Notes: generated from the letters alone by a model not told the origin. A stretch of DNA of 64,000 bases from Macrotis lagotis (GCF_037893015.1 NC_133662.1:202709685-202773684), one strand, 5' to 3'; positions 11,435-22,450 are shown, counted from the stretch's first letter. Made by a program: numbers and translations.

Positions 11435-12514
11435 AAAATGTTTCCATAATACACACTATTGTGGTAAGGTTACTGGAATGTTACTTGTGTCCTCAGTCTT
11501 TTATTTATCAAATGTACTGGTTTATCATTTTCCCTGAGATAGTAGTGTTAAAAAAGCATTTAAGTTTTTGGAGAACTCAAATGCTAGTTCTGATGCTATC
11601 TGAGTAATCATTGAAAAGTATTGTCTCCCAACTTAAATATTTGTAAAAGTAGAGCTTGATAACACCTGGTCTTTTAATCTCCAAACTCCAAGTGGCCAGT
11701 TTGCCAAGGATGGACTCCTCACTTTGTTCTCAGAATCAGACTCAGTCTTGTGTAAAGTTTTTTTCTGTGGCAGAACTTTTCTGAGCTAACTCTCTGTTTG
11801 CATAAGCTTTGAGGAAACCAAGGTCACCTCCACACCATGAGCCAAACAGGAGGATAAAAATAAGGAAATAGATATAAAAGCTATTTGAAGAGCAAAAAGA
11901 AGGCATCTAAATAGGGTCATATGAGGTTAAAAAATACTTAAAAGTAATAAAATGAAGTTACCACAGAGGATATATTTAGATGAAAAAGATGGGAGAGTCA
12001 GTCTGTGAAAAGGAAAAAAATGGTACATGGCACATTGTTTTGCTTAAGATAAAAAGGGAAGTTGAGAAAGCCTATCAGCTTTCTGAAAATTTCTTCTTGC
12101 GGCTTTAAGATAAAACCAGATATTTGCAGCATTGATAGAAATTGCAGGATGAGTTTTTACTAAATTGTGTATGTCAAATACAACAGTTTCTAAGATAAAG
12201 AAGCATTCTAGTCACCTTTGTTTCTTGTGGATTTCTATAGCATCTATAGCAGAAGCTTGGAATTAAATTTGATGGGGCACATCCCATCTGCTCAGTACCA
12301 GTCAGTATCTAATGGCACTGCCAAAAGACTTATTGAATTTCCATAGACTACTTCTAAAGCCCAGCAAGATGGAGACCAGATTTCATATTGATAAGTTTAA
12401 GGGCACTGAACTTACTGCTTCTTCTTCTAGAATATCTTCCCTGGTTCTGTTCTAAATACTTGAGAGCCTCAGGGAGGGGTGTGATCCCTTTTTTCCAGAG
12501 CTATTAAAGGAGAA
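11435..12514. other. No recognised feature
   Basis: About 1.1 kb of unique-looking intergenic DNA without a clear repeat signature, tandem repeat or coding frame. Confidence 0.5.
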
Positions 12515-12688
12515 AAAAATCTTATTTTTTATTTTTTTTTATATTTGTTTTGCAAGGCAATGGGGTTAAGTGGCTTGCCCAAGGCAGCACAGCTAGGTAA
12601 TTATTAAGTGTCTGAGACCAGATTTGAACTCCAGGGCTGGTGCTCTATCCACTGTGCCACCTAGCCACCCCCCAAAAATCTTATTTTT
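12515..12688 (-). mobile_element. tRNA-derived CORE-SINE with 15-bp target-site duplication
   Basis: Element 12530-12673, antisense: gcaaggcaatggggttaagt to ccacctagccaccccc. The duplication aaaaatcttattttt is identical at 12515-12529 and 12674-12688. A short internal deletion removes the ctcaggtactcctgact segment. Confidence 0.9.
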
Positions 12689-12889
12689 ACAAGTTACAGA
12701 AAAAGTAGCTAAAAGGATGAAACATCTTTTTTCCCATTGAAGTAAGTTGATGGTCCGAGAGATTGGTAAATGGAATATAGGAGTGTTACTGCTACTGATA
12801 AGGTAATATTAGAATGCACTGATATTCATTGACAGACAAAGGAAGATAAATCCTTGTGTTACTTAGATGGTCATTTATTTAGAGGGAAT

Positions 12890-13110
12890 ATGACATAGAG
12901 ATAGATTGCTGAATTTTGAAGTCAGGAAATCTGGGTTCAAAACCCAACTTTCTAGTTTGTCCCTAGGCAAGTCATTTAATTTTGCTGTTTTAGTTTAGGA
13001 TACTACCAATATCAATGAGGACACTACCTCTAAGTGTCCATTTTACAGAATAGATTTTTCTCAAAAAAATATTATATTTGTAAAATGCCTTAAAGCATGA
13101 TGGAAATGAT
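12890..13110 (+). mobile_element. MIR-type SINE, diverged
   Basis: Sense MIR-like order: gaagtcaggaaatctgggtt, box-B-like ggttcaaaacc, CORE ctaggcaagtcatttaattt. Confidence 0.5.
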
Positions 13111-13124
13111 AGTGATCATTGCTA

Positions 13125-13257
13125 TTCTTTTTTTTCTTAAGTAAAACAGTGGGATTAAATGACTTGCCCACAGTCACACAGCTAGGTAATTAAGTATCTG
13201 AGGTCACATTTGAACTCAGGTCCTCAGTGCTCTATCCATTGTACCACTTAGCTACCC
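13125..13257 (-). mobile_element. CORE-SINE, diverged antisense copy
   Basis: gggattaaatgacttgccca, agtcacacagctaggtaatt, tttgaactcaggtcc and ctctatccattgtaccactt. It is older than the other short SINEs, judging by the number of changes. Confidence 0.7.
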
Positions 13258-13654
13258 CATCAGCATTGTTATTTGAATTTCTTTCCTGTTTGCTAGTATC
13301 CTCGAAAGTTATTAGATTGGCCCTCAAAGCCAAATTTCATGTGATGGAATGATTTGGGAGATGGCGACTTGACTTGTATTGGGACTAGTATTGGGACTTT
13401 TTTTCATTAATTGAATTTAGCATTGTAAAATCTATAACATATCACAATTCTCTTTCTAGAAATGTGCAGTGATTTTCATTGTTTTGGACATATATTGTAC
13501 ATTTGCTGCAAACAAAGTTGCATTGATATTTTGGGTGGTATTGAGTTACTCTTTGACAATATTTGAGTAATTTTCTTAAAATGGCAGTGAACACTTCTGA
13601 CCATACATAATTTAGTATCAAGCTTGGAAACACAGAATGGACCAAGTTGATTGA

Positions 13655-13830
13655 TTTTATATATATATGTATATATATATATTATATATATGTATTGAAT
13701 TATATTATATATAAATACTTTATATAATTATATATTTACAAGAATACACATACATACACATACACACATTTTATATATAAACATATATGTATATCTATCT
13801 ATATACATATACATATTCATGCATACACAC
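13655..13830. repeat. AT-rich / TA-ATAC microsatellite tract
   Basis: Alternating TA, TATG and ATACACAT units over about 175 bp, with many local palindromes. Confidence 0.85.
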
Positions 13831-13879
13831 TCAAAACCATACATATACAAACAGATCTAAGGGAAAGGAGTCCTTTCGT

Positions 13880-14060
13880 ATGATTTTTCCTTTTCCTTCT
13901 CTCTCTTTTTCCTTTTCTTTCTCTCTACTTCTCCTCCTCATTTTCCTCCTTCTCTTTCTCCTTCTCCTTCCCTTCCTTGTCCTCTTTTTTCTCCATCTCT
14001 TTCCCTTTCTTCTTGTTCTTGTTCTTCTTGTTCTTGTTCTTCCTTCAACACCACCACCAC
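13880..14060. repeat. Polypyrimidine (CT-rich) tract
   Basis: Almost uninterrupted C and T on the plus strand, made of ttcctt, ctcctcctt and ttcttgttct units. The frames through it are simple-sequence artefacts. Confidence 0.85.
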
Positions 14061-14109
14061 CATCACTACTTCCACATTTTCCCCAATTTATTTACTCCCT
14101 TTTGTAATT

Positions 14110-14230
14110 TATGATCTTAACTGCCTAGGGTCACTTTAAAGGGGAGTGACTTATCAAAGTTCATATAGCTAATATGTATCTAAAACTGAATTGGAACACA
14201 GATACTTTTTGATTCAAAGGTCACTGTTAG
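14110..14230 (-). mobile_element. MIR-type fragment
   Basis: gtcactttaaaggggagtga, gttcatatagctaatatgt, aactgaattggaacacaga: the antisense CORE segment of a MIR-like SINE. Confidence 0.4.
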
Positions 14231-14816
14231 GGATTCTGTTTTGTTTGTGTTTGTTTTTTGTCTGAGAATTCTGTAATGCTAATCTCTAAATTTCTAATCT
14301 AATCTAGTCTATCCTGGAGTAGTTCTGGAATTCTATGAGGATAGAACAACATAAAATCATAGGCATACATAAAAAAATGGGATCTGTATTCTAACACATA
14401 CTGTGAAAGCATTTTCACTGAGCATTGCTTTGGGGAAGATGAATGAGAAAATGTAACCCAGGTTGTGCTGACCTAACTGTCCCATATTTTTTCCCATGAC
14501 CATGCACACACATAATTGCAAAAAGTTGGAAACCTTATCCTGTGCACATCAGGTAAAATAATATCTTTTCTGACCCCAAACCTGTTCAACAATTAAATTA
14601 AGATGAGATTTTGATCAATCAGTTTTATTTGGTATTTTTGGAAGAATGAAATATATTTTTCAGAGAAACACTGGTCATAATAAGATGTGAAAAATTCATC
14701 CTTTTGTAAAATGTCAGATTAACTATAAAAGTTTGATAGTTATATTTTAATCCTATATGTCTTATTCATTTAAAACATTACATTATGAATATTGGACTTG
14801 CAAACTTCCAAAGCAG
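14231..14816. other. No recognised feature
   Basis: Unique-looking AT-rich intergenic DNA without a recognisable repeat or frame. Confidence 0.5.
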
Positions 14817-14822
14817 TTTCTC

Positions 14823-14874
<52 letters not shown>

Positions 14875-14885
14875 CCCCTCTCTTT

Positions 14886-14947
<62 letters not shown>
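14817..14947. repeat. Compound (CT)n(CA)n microsatellite
   Basis: About 68 bp of CT units with two interruptions, a short ccccc and cttt bridge, then 30 CA units ending at acaaacg. It is entirely pyrimidine in the first half and alternating purine-pyrimidine in the second. Confidence 0.95.
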
Positions 14948-14951
<4 letters not shown>

Positions 14952-14984
14952 TTGAAGCTAAGAATTGTTGTTCTAGATTGTTTT

Positions 14985-15092
14985 CCAAGATTCAGAGAAG
15001 TTGAATGACTTCCTCAGTGTCAGAGGTGGGAATTGACCACCAGTCTTCCTCACTCCAAGTCCAGCATAATAGCCACCATTCCTTATTGCCTT
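14985..15092 (-). mobile_element. MIR-type fragment
   Basis: gattcagagaagttgaatga, ccagtcttcctcactccaa and cagcataatagccacca follow the antisense MIR order. Confidence 0.45.
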
Positions 15093-15279
15093 TGACTTTA
15101 AGGTTTAGGACAGCAAATGGTTATTTGTAGGAATTGAGTGAAATACACTGACTCTATCTTGTGATCTAGACTCAATTCTGCATCTAGCTCATTTCTATTC
15201 AGTTATGGGTGTAGTTCAACTTCTTTCTTGTGAAAAAGCTTTATTCATTTGTAGGGGGTTGGGAGGCAACCTTACCAGA

Positions 15280-15870
15280 CTATTTAAACTCAGTCTTGCA
15301 TGATTAGCAAACTGTTATATTTCTACCTGCTTCTTAAGGACCCTTAACCAAAGACTAAGGTTATGCTGACCAGAAACTTGGTCAGATCCAAAGATGCAAT
15401 TGTACATCTTACAACAATCTCAAACAATTCATGTGTCTTATCTTAAAACTGGTTTCATCCTGATAAATCAATTATTGTTTCCATCTTCCTTTGTTTACAG
15501 ACCCTCAGGGAGAGTAGAGAAACCTTTTTTTCTCTGAATTCCTGAAATTTCCTGATTTTTCTAATTTTTTTTCCTGAATTCAGGAAATTGGCAGTTGTTT
15601 TCCTGAATTTCTGCAACTGTTTATTCTTCTCCTTCCCAACCTGGAATTCAATTAGGAATCAGATTGCCACATCTTGTATTGTTTTCTCTGTTATTAATAG
15701 TTCCTTTATGCATAAAAGTTTGTCTGCACCAGTATTTTGGGTCCAGCCCTAAACTGAGGAAGGGGCCTGATCCCAATTTGTTAGGCAATTGCCATGCTTG
15801 CTTAATAAATTGATAAGCTCCAAGGTTTAAACCTTTGCTTTCTCAATTGATTCTTCTTTCACTTACCACA
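15280..15870 (+). mobile_element. Probable solo LTR of an old endogenous retrovirus
   Basis: The right part has the order of an LTR promoter and polyadenylation region: a TATA-like gcataaaag near 15710, then about 80 bp later a cttgcttaataaattgataa polyadenylation region near 15800, and a pyrimidine-rich end at ttcttctttca around 15861. The left part would be U3 and contains CCTGAA repeats with a perfect 18-bp palindrome at 15570-15587. I could not fix the left boundary or a target-site duplication, and no internal viral genes are next to it, so solo LTR is an inference. Confidence 0.45.
15570..15587. repeat. 18-bp perfect palindrome
   Basis: tttcctgaattcaggaaa reads the same on both strands. 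It sits among three more CCTGAA half-units at 15539-15615 inside the presumed U3, so it could bind a dimeric factor. That role is a guess. Confidence 0.8.
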
Positions 15871-17128
15871 GACACTAGATAATTCATTTTTTGCTCCATG
15901 CTTAAGGTTTCTATCATACTGTACCTGTCTAAATAGCATAAATATTATTAATTCATGACGCTTCCTTTTGTTGAGTCTCAAATCTTCTTTTGGTTAGTTA
16001 CTGACCATAAGAAATTATTACCTACCAGATTTAGGCTGGATGTATATAACTGTTAGAAGAAGTTATCATGCCACAAAATTGTTTTCACTGTGGATACAGT
16101 CTATTGAGCTAAATGACATTTAGTGTCTCCTGGTCTCTATGGAAATGAATGTTCCCAATTATAAGCAGTCAATGATTAATGCATTATATCATCCTGTCTC
16201 ACCATATTTTAATTGATTATCATATAGAGTTCATCATATCCAGAGTTCCAGAAGCTCTCCCCATAGTCTGCTTAACTGGTTTACTATGGAGAAATGAATT
16301 CAGGCCATGGTAGGACTATTAAAATATGTATAAGGAATATTAGATATACATTTAACTATGAGAATGAATCAACCAACTTCCTGAAGTCAGTTAAATATCA
16401 CTTTTCGATGTGCTGACTTAAAAATATTCAGATCATAAGCAGACAGGTTGGAGTTTTCTTTCCCATGATGTGTCTATCTTGAGTGACAGATTTTGAATTT
16501 ATCAAAACATTAGGATTCTTGAAGGGACAACTTTATATTTTTGTTACAAGGAGGCCAGGGAAGCTTTATTTTACAACCTATCTTTAAAAGTGGACATAAC
16601 TAAAGGATTTCATAGGCAATTAGGTAATTGATTAGATATTAGATAGATCCTGGAATAAGGAAAACATGGAAAAGCTGTTTAACCTCCTTGTTTCTTAATC
16701 AGAAGAAAGGGAATAATAACTATTGTCTACCTCACAGGGTGTTTGTGTAGGAACATTACAAAGTTTCAAGCTGACATTTTTAAGTTATAAGAGAGTCTTC
16801 TGGTTAGATTATCTATTTCTATTTATAATCTCCTTTTGTAAATTGGTGGTTATCTATGACTTTAAGGAATATAGATATTTTACTTAGTAGGAAAGAAAGA
16901 AGGATTGAAATTCAATTCATTGACCCCTATCCTTGTTGTGTTCTCTGCAGTCTTTACAGCCATAAGGAATCATCCTGCTTAAAAGTTACCTGCTTCAATG
17001 AAATCATAATTCCAAATATTTCTGGATACTAGGAAGATTTCTACTGTTGCATCTGGGAAGGGGATCTAGAACCAAATTGTTATCTTGCCTCCTTAATACT
17101 AAGAAAACACCAATATGAATTCATTATC
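15871..17128. other. Intergenic, mostly unassigned
   Basis: A weak MIR-like stretch at 16660-16770 (ctgtttaacctccttgtttc, aataataactattgtctacc). The remainder is unique-looking and shows no coding potential. Confidence 0.5.
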
Positions 17129-17143
17129 AAGAATGTGACTTAT
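17129..17143. repeat. Left target-site duplication of the HAL1-like element
   Basis: aagaatgtgacttat. The matching right copy aagaatgtgacatat at 20351-20365 differs at one base of fifteen. The length fits L1-type target-primed reverse transcription. Confidence 0.8.
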
Positions 17144-17881
17144 GGGAGCCAAGATGGCATCAGGAAAGGATCTTCTCTTAGGTGTTCTTTCTCTGATATT
17201 TCCAAACTTATAAAATAAGGACTCAAACTGAATTTCTGAGAGACAGAACCCACAAAGGGATCTAGTGAGGCAGTTCTCCAGCCCAAGGTAACCTGGAAGA
17301 GAGCAGAAAGGCTCCAGTCCATGGGTTAGAGGGGTGACCCTCCAGAGTGAAGGAACTTCAGCCTCCTGGAGGCAGCCCCTGGGCCCTGGGAGCCATGGTT
17401 TGTGGCAGCGGGGGCAGTTTCCTGATCTACAACCCAGGGAGCACCGGGCACAACTTGGGGGATCAGTGGGGGACCTCTGCCAGAGCGAGCCCATGAAGCC
17501 CAGCCCTCAGGGCACTCAGTGAGCAGCTTGACTGTGGCAGCCCAGATTCAGGAACCAGAAGCAGGCGGGTAAGCAGGAGCCCCCAGACATGCTTGCTGAG
17601 CCTAGGTAGGGGAATGGAGAGAGATTGCCGAGGTCTTTCCTCTGTCCCTGGAACAGGACTTTGGGGCTCTGACCACATTCAGATCCTGATCACAGTCTAG
17701 GCCCCCCATAGAACAGCAGCACTCCCCACCTCAGCCCCATGGCAGAGTGGTGCACTTGTGGTCATTCACAGACCAGGAGGGAAGACAGAGCCTCACACAC
17801 AGAGATCCTTGTGGGGTGTGTGTCCCAATAATACTCAAAAGCTCAGGAATTGTCCCCCAAACCTGGCACGGGCTTGGAGAA

Positions 17882-18941
17882 ATGAGTAAGCAGAGAGAAA
17901 AAAGTGGAACACCACTGAGAAATACTTTGTCTATGATTCCAAGAAGGATCAAAATACCCAATCTGAAGATGAGGAAGTACAAGCTCCTACATCTAAAGAC
18001 TCCAAGAAATACAGAAATTGGGCTCAGGCTATGACAGAGCTCAAAAAAGACTTTGAAAATCAAGTGAGGGAGATAGAAGAAAACAATGGGAAAAGAAATG
18101 AGAGAGATGCAGGAAAAACATGAAAAAGAAGTCAGCAGTTTAGTCAAGGAGGTCCAAAAAAATGCTGAAGAAAATAACATGTGAAAAACCAGCATAGGTC
18201 AAATGGATAAAATATTTCAAAAAGTTATTGAGGAGAAGAATGCTTTAAAAAGCAGAATTTGCCAGATGGAAAAAGAGATAAGAAAGCTCTCTGAGGAAAA
18301 CAAATCCTTCAGATGTAGAATAAAACTGAGGGAGGTTGCTTATTTTATGAGAAATCAAGACATAATACTTCAAAATCAAAAGAATGAAAAATTAGAAGAA
18401 AATATGAAACATCTCATAGAAAAAAACAACTGATCTGGAAAACAGATTCAGGAAAGATGATTGAAGAATTATTGGAATACCTGAAAGTCATGATCAGGAA
18501 AAAGAGCCTTGACATCATTTTCAAAGAATTACTACAGGAAAATTGCCCTGATATCCTAGAAGCAGAGGGCAAAATAGAAATTGAGAGAAACCACTGATCT
18601 TCCTGAGAAAGAGATCCAAAGGAAAAAACCCCAGGAATATTATGGTCAAGTTCAAGAACTCCCAAGTCCAAGAGAAAATATTACAAGCAGACAGAAGGAC
18701 ACAATTCAAATATCGTGGAGCTGCAGTCAGGATCACACAGGACTTAGCAGCAACTACATTCCAGAAGACAAAAGAGCTTGGAATACAACTGAAAATCAAC
18801 TACCCAGCAAAACTGAATGTCCTCTTCCAGGGAAAAAGATGGACTTTCAATGAACCAGGGGACTTTCAAATGTTCCTGTTGGAATGGCCAGAGCTGAACA
18901 GAAAGTTTGATCTTCAAATACAGGACTCAGGTGAAGCATAG
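17882..18941 (+). pseudogene. L1/HAL1 ORF1 remnant (RNA-binding retrotransposon protein)
   Basis: ORF1p of L1 elements is a trimeric RNA-binding chaperone. Here the likely start is the ATG at 17882. The frame shifts, reopens near 17915 with a charged lysine- and glutamate-rich stretch (EKYFVYDSKKDQN, then TELKKDFENQVREIEE), and hits a stop near 18120. A second open piece, 18203-18433, is a coiled coil (VIEEKNALKSRICQMEKEIR). A third, 18642-18941, carries the RRM/C-terminal region with YRGAAVRITQDLAATT and a YPAKLNVLFQG motif resembling the YPAKL block of L1 ORF1p. Several frameshifts and stops make it non-functional. Apparent minus-strand frames over 17731-18195 are its antisense. Confidence 0.7.
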
Positions 18942-19440
18942 AGAGTGGAGGTGAAGGGTAAAATATGAGGGACTTAATGATGATGAACTAAATGTATTTC
19001 TGCATAGAAAAATGATACTGATAATACTCATATAAACCTTCTCATTTAATAGAGCAGGTAGAAGGAGTTTTTATAGATGAAGCATAGGAGAGAGCTGAAT
19101 TTGAAGATATAATATAGTTTAAAAATGGAGTCAATGGCTAAAAGGGAAATGTAATGGGAGAAAGAAAAAGGAGAGGTGGAATAGGCTAAGATATTTCATA
19201 TAATAAGATTTTTTTTATTACAATGAGCTACTGCAATGATATGGAAGGGGGAAGGCAAGGGGGAATGAAGGAAACTTCACTCTCATCAGAGGTGGCTAGG
19301 AGAGGAAACAGTATATGTACTCAATGGGATATAGGCATCTGGAGTAAGAAGGAGAGAAGGGGGACAGGGGTAAGTGAGGGATGTGACTGATGGAGGAGAG
19401 GATGCATCATGGGGGGAGAGTGGTCAGATATAACACATTT

Positions 19441-19592
19441 TCTTTTTTTACTTCTTGCAGGGGCCTGGGTTTGGATGACCTGTCCGGGACCATAGGGCTG
19501 GGTGGTTGCTGGGCCTAAGGGGTGGTATGTGGGCTCGGGGCCTCTTGGCCTCAGGGCTGGGGGATCTGTCTGCTGTGCCACTCAGCTACCCT
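19441..19592 (-). mobile_element. Antisense CORE-SINE, unit 1 of 3, A-to-G rich
   Basis: It aligns end to end with the antisense SINE of this window (cttgcagggg at its 5' side, ctgctgtgccactcagctac at its 3' side). Flanking cacattt occurs on both sides, a probable target-site duplication. The normal aggtaattattaagtgtc reads gggtggttgctgggcct here, and gatttgaactcagg reads tatgtgggctcggg. Nearly every change is A to G on the plus strand. Confidence 0.7.
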
Positions 19593-19799
19593 ACAGCACA
19601 TTTAAGAAGAGGGACAGAGTGAAAGGAGAGAGAAAATATAGTATATGGTAGTAGGGAAGTATGCATGGAGGGAGTTGTGATCAGCAATGGCAGCAGTGGA
19701 AAAATATGGAAGTAGCTTTTGTGATGGACTTATCATAAAGAATGTGATCCACCTGCGACAGAGCTGGAGGTGTTGGAACACAGATTAAAGCACATTTTT

Positions 19800-19973
19800 T
19801 AAAATTATTATTATTGTTATTTTTTGGGGGGGCGGGTTTCAGGGCAAATGGTGCTGGGTGGATTGCCTGGGGCCACACAGCTGGGTGATAGTTGGGTGTC
19901 TGAGGCCAGATTTGGACTCGGGTGCTCCTGGTTCCAGGTCCAGTGCTCTGTCTGCTGTGCCACTGGCCGTCCT
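19800..19973 (-). mobile_element. Antisense CORE-SINE, unit 2 of 3, A-to-G rich
   Basis: After a TTA-rich and T-rich leader: caaatggtgctgggtggatt, ccacacagctgggtgatagt, tgggtgtctgaggccagatt, tggactcgggtgctcctgg and ctctgtctgctgtgccact. By eye about 18 positions that are A in other copies are G, against a handful of other changes. Confidence 0.75.
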
Positions 19974-19989
19974 TATTATTATGATTATT

Positions 19990-20153
19990 ATATTTTATTT
20001 TGGGTCTTTGTTTTTTTGCAGGGCAATGGGGTTGGGGTGACTTGCCCCGGGTCACACAGCTGGGTGATTGTTGGGTGTCTGGAGCTGGATTTGGGCTTGG
20101 GTACTCCTGGCTCCAGGGCTGGTGCTCCATCTACTGTGCCACCTGGCTGCACC

Positions 20154-20157
<4 letters not shown>
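19990..20157 (-). mobile_element. Antisense CORE-SINE, unit 3 of 3, A-to-G rich
   Basis: tttgcagggcaatggggttg, cttgccccgggtcacacagc, tgggtgattgttgggtgtct, tttgggcttgggtactcctg and gtgccacctggctgc. By eye about 14 A-to-G differences from the ordinary antisense SINE. It lies between two TTA-rich runs. Confidence 0.75.

Positions 20158-20201
<44 letters not shown>
20154..20201. repeat. (TTA)n microsatellite
   Basis: About fifteen TTA units directly after SINE unit 3. Shorter TTA runs precede units 2 and 3. Their A residues are unchanged, unlike those in the SINE bodies. Confidence 0.95.
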
Positions 20202-20202
<1 letters not shown>

Positions 20203-20350
20203 TTTAATTTTCTTTCTCTTTCTTTTACTTTATCGCTCATGTGGGTCTATACTTTTTGGGGGTGGGGGTATTATGTTTTAACAAGAATATTTTAGTAATA
20301 TACAAAAAAACATCATTTTTACAAAAATAAGAATAAATAAATAAATAAAT

Positions 20351-20365
20351 AAGAATGTGACATAT
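20351..20365. repeat. Right target-site duplication of the HAL1-like element
   Basis: aagaatgtgacatat, following an (AAAT)n tail. It pairs with 17129-17143. Confidence 0.8.
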
Positions 20366-22038
20366 AATTAAGAGAAAATGGATGCTATCTGATTAAATGA
20401 ACCATTTAACTTATCTGTATGAACTTTAGTATAAAACACCTTGGAATATTTTAATTTCTTTGTTTATCTCTTCTCAAATTCCAAGTAATTATAATTTTAT
20501 TTCCATTTTGGTCAGCATGTTGAGAATACATTGCAAGATGAAAATTCATTTCACAGATAGATTTTTTTTGAATTTATAAGTCATCAGCTGTAAAATAGTC
20601 ATCTGCATCATTGCTATATTTTGTTTTTGAGAGGCAATGTTTGAATTGGGAACAAAAAGACATAGCTTTTAATCCCTATCTCTTGCTCTTAATCATATTG
20701 TGACTTTGGGCAAAACACATAGCTTTTGTGAATATCTGTTTCCTCAACTCTAAATAAAGATAAACCTATGGTACCTAACTCATAAGGTTGTTATGAATCT
20801 CAAAATGTATCCTATATGTGAACGACAAGATAAGACAGTGAACCAGTCTTGTGAAGTTAGTTCAAATTCTGCCTCTGCCATATATTGACTGTGTAAACCC
20901 TAGGTAAACCATTTATCCTTATATTGCTCTGAGTAATTCTCTAAGACTGTAAGTTGCAGAGAAGGTATCAATCTAAATTTGTAAAAGAGGTTTTCCTATC
21001 CAGGAGATATCAAACATACCAAGCTTGCATTGCCCACAATAACCTTGAGAGCTGAAAAGATACTTGGGAAATATTTAAGAAAATAAATGAAAATATAACA
21101 TGATCAGCAGGGATACTTTCATATGGCCTAGTGGCCCCCATTTCTTTTTGAATTTGATATAATTTATCTATATTAATAAAACTATAGATCCAGTCAATAA
21201 TAGGACTATAGATAATTTTTTAAAATGATCATTTATTAAATATTATTTCTAAGCTATGGCTACACACCTCATTATAACTCATTATTATTAGATTTTTGCC
21301 AAATGTGTGATTAACCTAATTTTATCAAAAAGGACATCAATGAGGAGAGAATTATCTGGTGTTAACTATTACACTGGTTGGCATGGTACAATAGAGCAAG
21401 TCCTGAATTTGGTGTCAGGAAGACTGGTGCTCAAATCCTAATTAATAGGTGGCCATGAGTAAGTCACATAATCTCTCTCAGTTATAAAATGGATATAATA
21501 ATAATTATTGGGAAGAGCAATTGAAATAAGATATATGATTATATATATATATGTATGTGTGTGTATAATTTACAAACCTTAAAGTACCATATAAATGTTA
21601 GATGTTGTCAAATATCCATTTCTGCCTCTCAGTTTTCAGAAATCTTAAAGCATTCTTTCTCTCTCCCCATATACATATACACATACATACATATAATATA
21701 TATATATGAATACATACATGTAATATAAAATTTATTCTTTTATTCTCTTGGTTGAAGGTTTGAGTAAATTGTTTTTTAATCTCAGTATTAACTTGATAAT
21801 GTCTTTGAGAAAAAATTGAATTTTGATTTTTTTTAATATAATTCACAAAAAAGTCATGTTATCCACATTCAGTATAATAAAGAAATGTTAAATTGAGATC
21901 CCAGTGTTTTAAGAACTGTAGACTTGACAAATAAATTGTATTCATCTTGGGATTGAATGAAACCTCTGATAGCAATTCTGGAAAAAGGAAATGAATCATA
22001 TTTCTAATTGAACCCACCCATTTATCAGTTGTTGTTTT
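20366..22038. other. Intergenic with old MIR fragments
   Basis: MIR-like sense fragments at about 20640-20840 (tgggcaaaacacatagctt, tcctcaactctaaataaa) and 21360-21530 (gtcaggaagactggtgctca, agtaagtcacataatctctc), and a TA/TG run at 21540-21565. The rest is unassigned. Confidence 0.5.
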
Positions 22039-22211
22039 AAAAGTTGATGCAGGGCAGCTAGGTAGTGCATAGTGCACCAGCCCTGGAGTCAGGAAGACCT
22101 GAGTTCAAATCCAGTCTCAGACACTTAATAACTATCTATCTAGCTGTGTGATCTTGGGCAAGTCACTTAACCCCATTGCCTTGCAGAAATCCTAAAACAA
22201 AAGTTGATACA
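22039..22211 (+). mobile_element. tRNA-derived CORE-SINE with target-site duplication
   Basis: Element 22052-22198: gggcagctaggtagtgcata, ccctggagtcaggaagacct, cattgccttgcagaaatcc. Flanks aaaagttgatgca (22039-22051) and aaaagttgataca (22199-22211) differ at one base. Confidence 0.9.
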
Positions 22212-22450
22212 ACTTCCTTCTTTCCTCATACAAAGGCTTGCTCTCCCAAGGCACTCATATCTGATGATTTTTTATTGGGCTAAATACAAATGCCTTGGTT
22301 GTTTGACTCTTCCAGGATTCTTCAGGTCTTGCTCCCAGAGCAACTCATTCTATTAAGGATAAATTTTTTAAAAGACAAATCTCTGAGTTTCTCTAGTATA
22401 GAGGGAAAGGACAGTTTCTAAATACAAGTAATCAGAATTTTTTCCTAATT

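Larger units (their letters stand above)
17144..20350 (+). mobile_element. Apparently full-length half-LINE (HAL1-like) retrotransposon
   Basis: The insertion is bounded by a 15-bp direct repeat. It begins gggagccaagatggc, the type of 5' end seen in L1-related elements, has a GC-rich 5' UTR to about 17880, an ORF1-type coding remnant (17882-18941), then about 1.4 kb of 3' sequence ending in an (AAAT)n tail. Three antisense SINEs (about 19441-20157) occupy part of that 3' sequence, so there is no room for an ORF2 with endonuclease and reverse transcriptase. ORF1-only L1 derivatives are known as HAL1 in mammals, including marsupials, and they must borrow L1 enzymes. Naming it HAL1 is inference, whereas the boundaries and the absence of ORF2 are visible. 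Confidence 0.7.

Noticed and set aside
17099..18195. Overlapping minus-strand frames of 131 and 154 codons
   Set aside because: They lie antisense to the HAL1-like 5' UTR and ORF1. The sense strand carries the recognisable L1-type features.
19821..20295. Frames with poly-Tyr or poly-Ile stretches
   Set aside because: They are read through the TTA microsatellite and the antisense SINEs.
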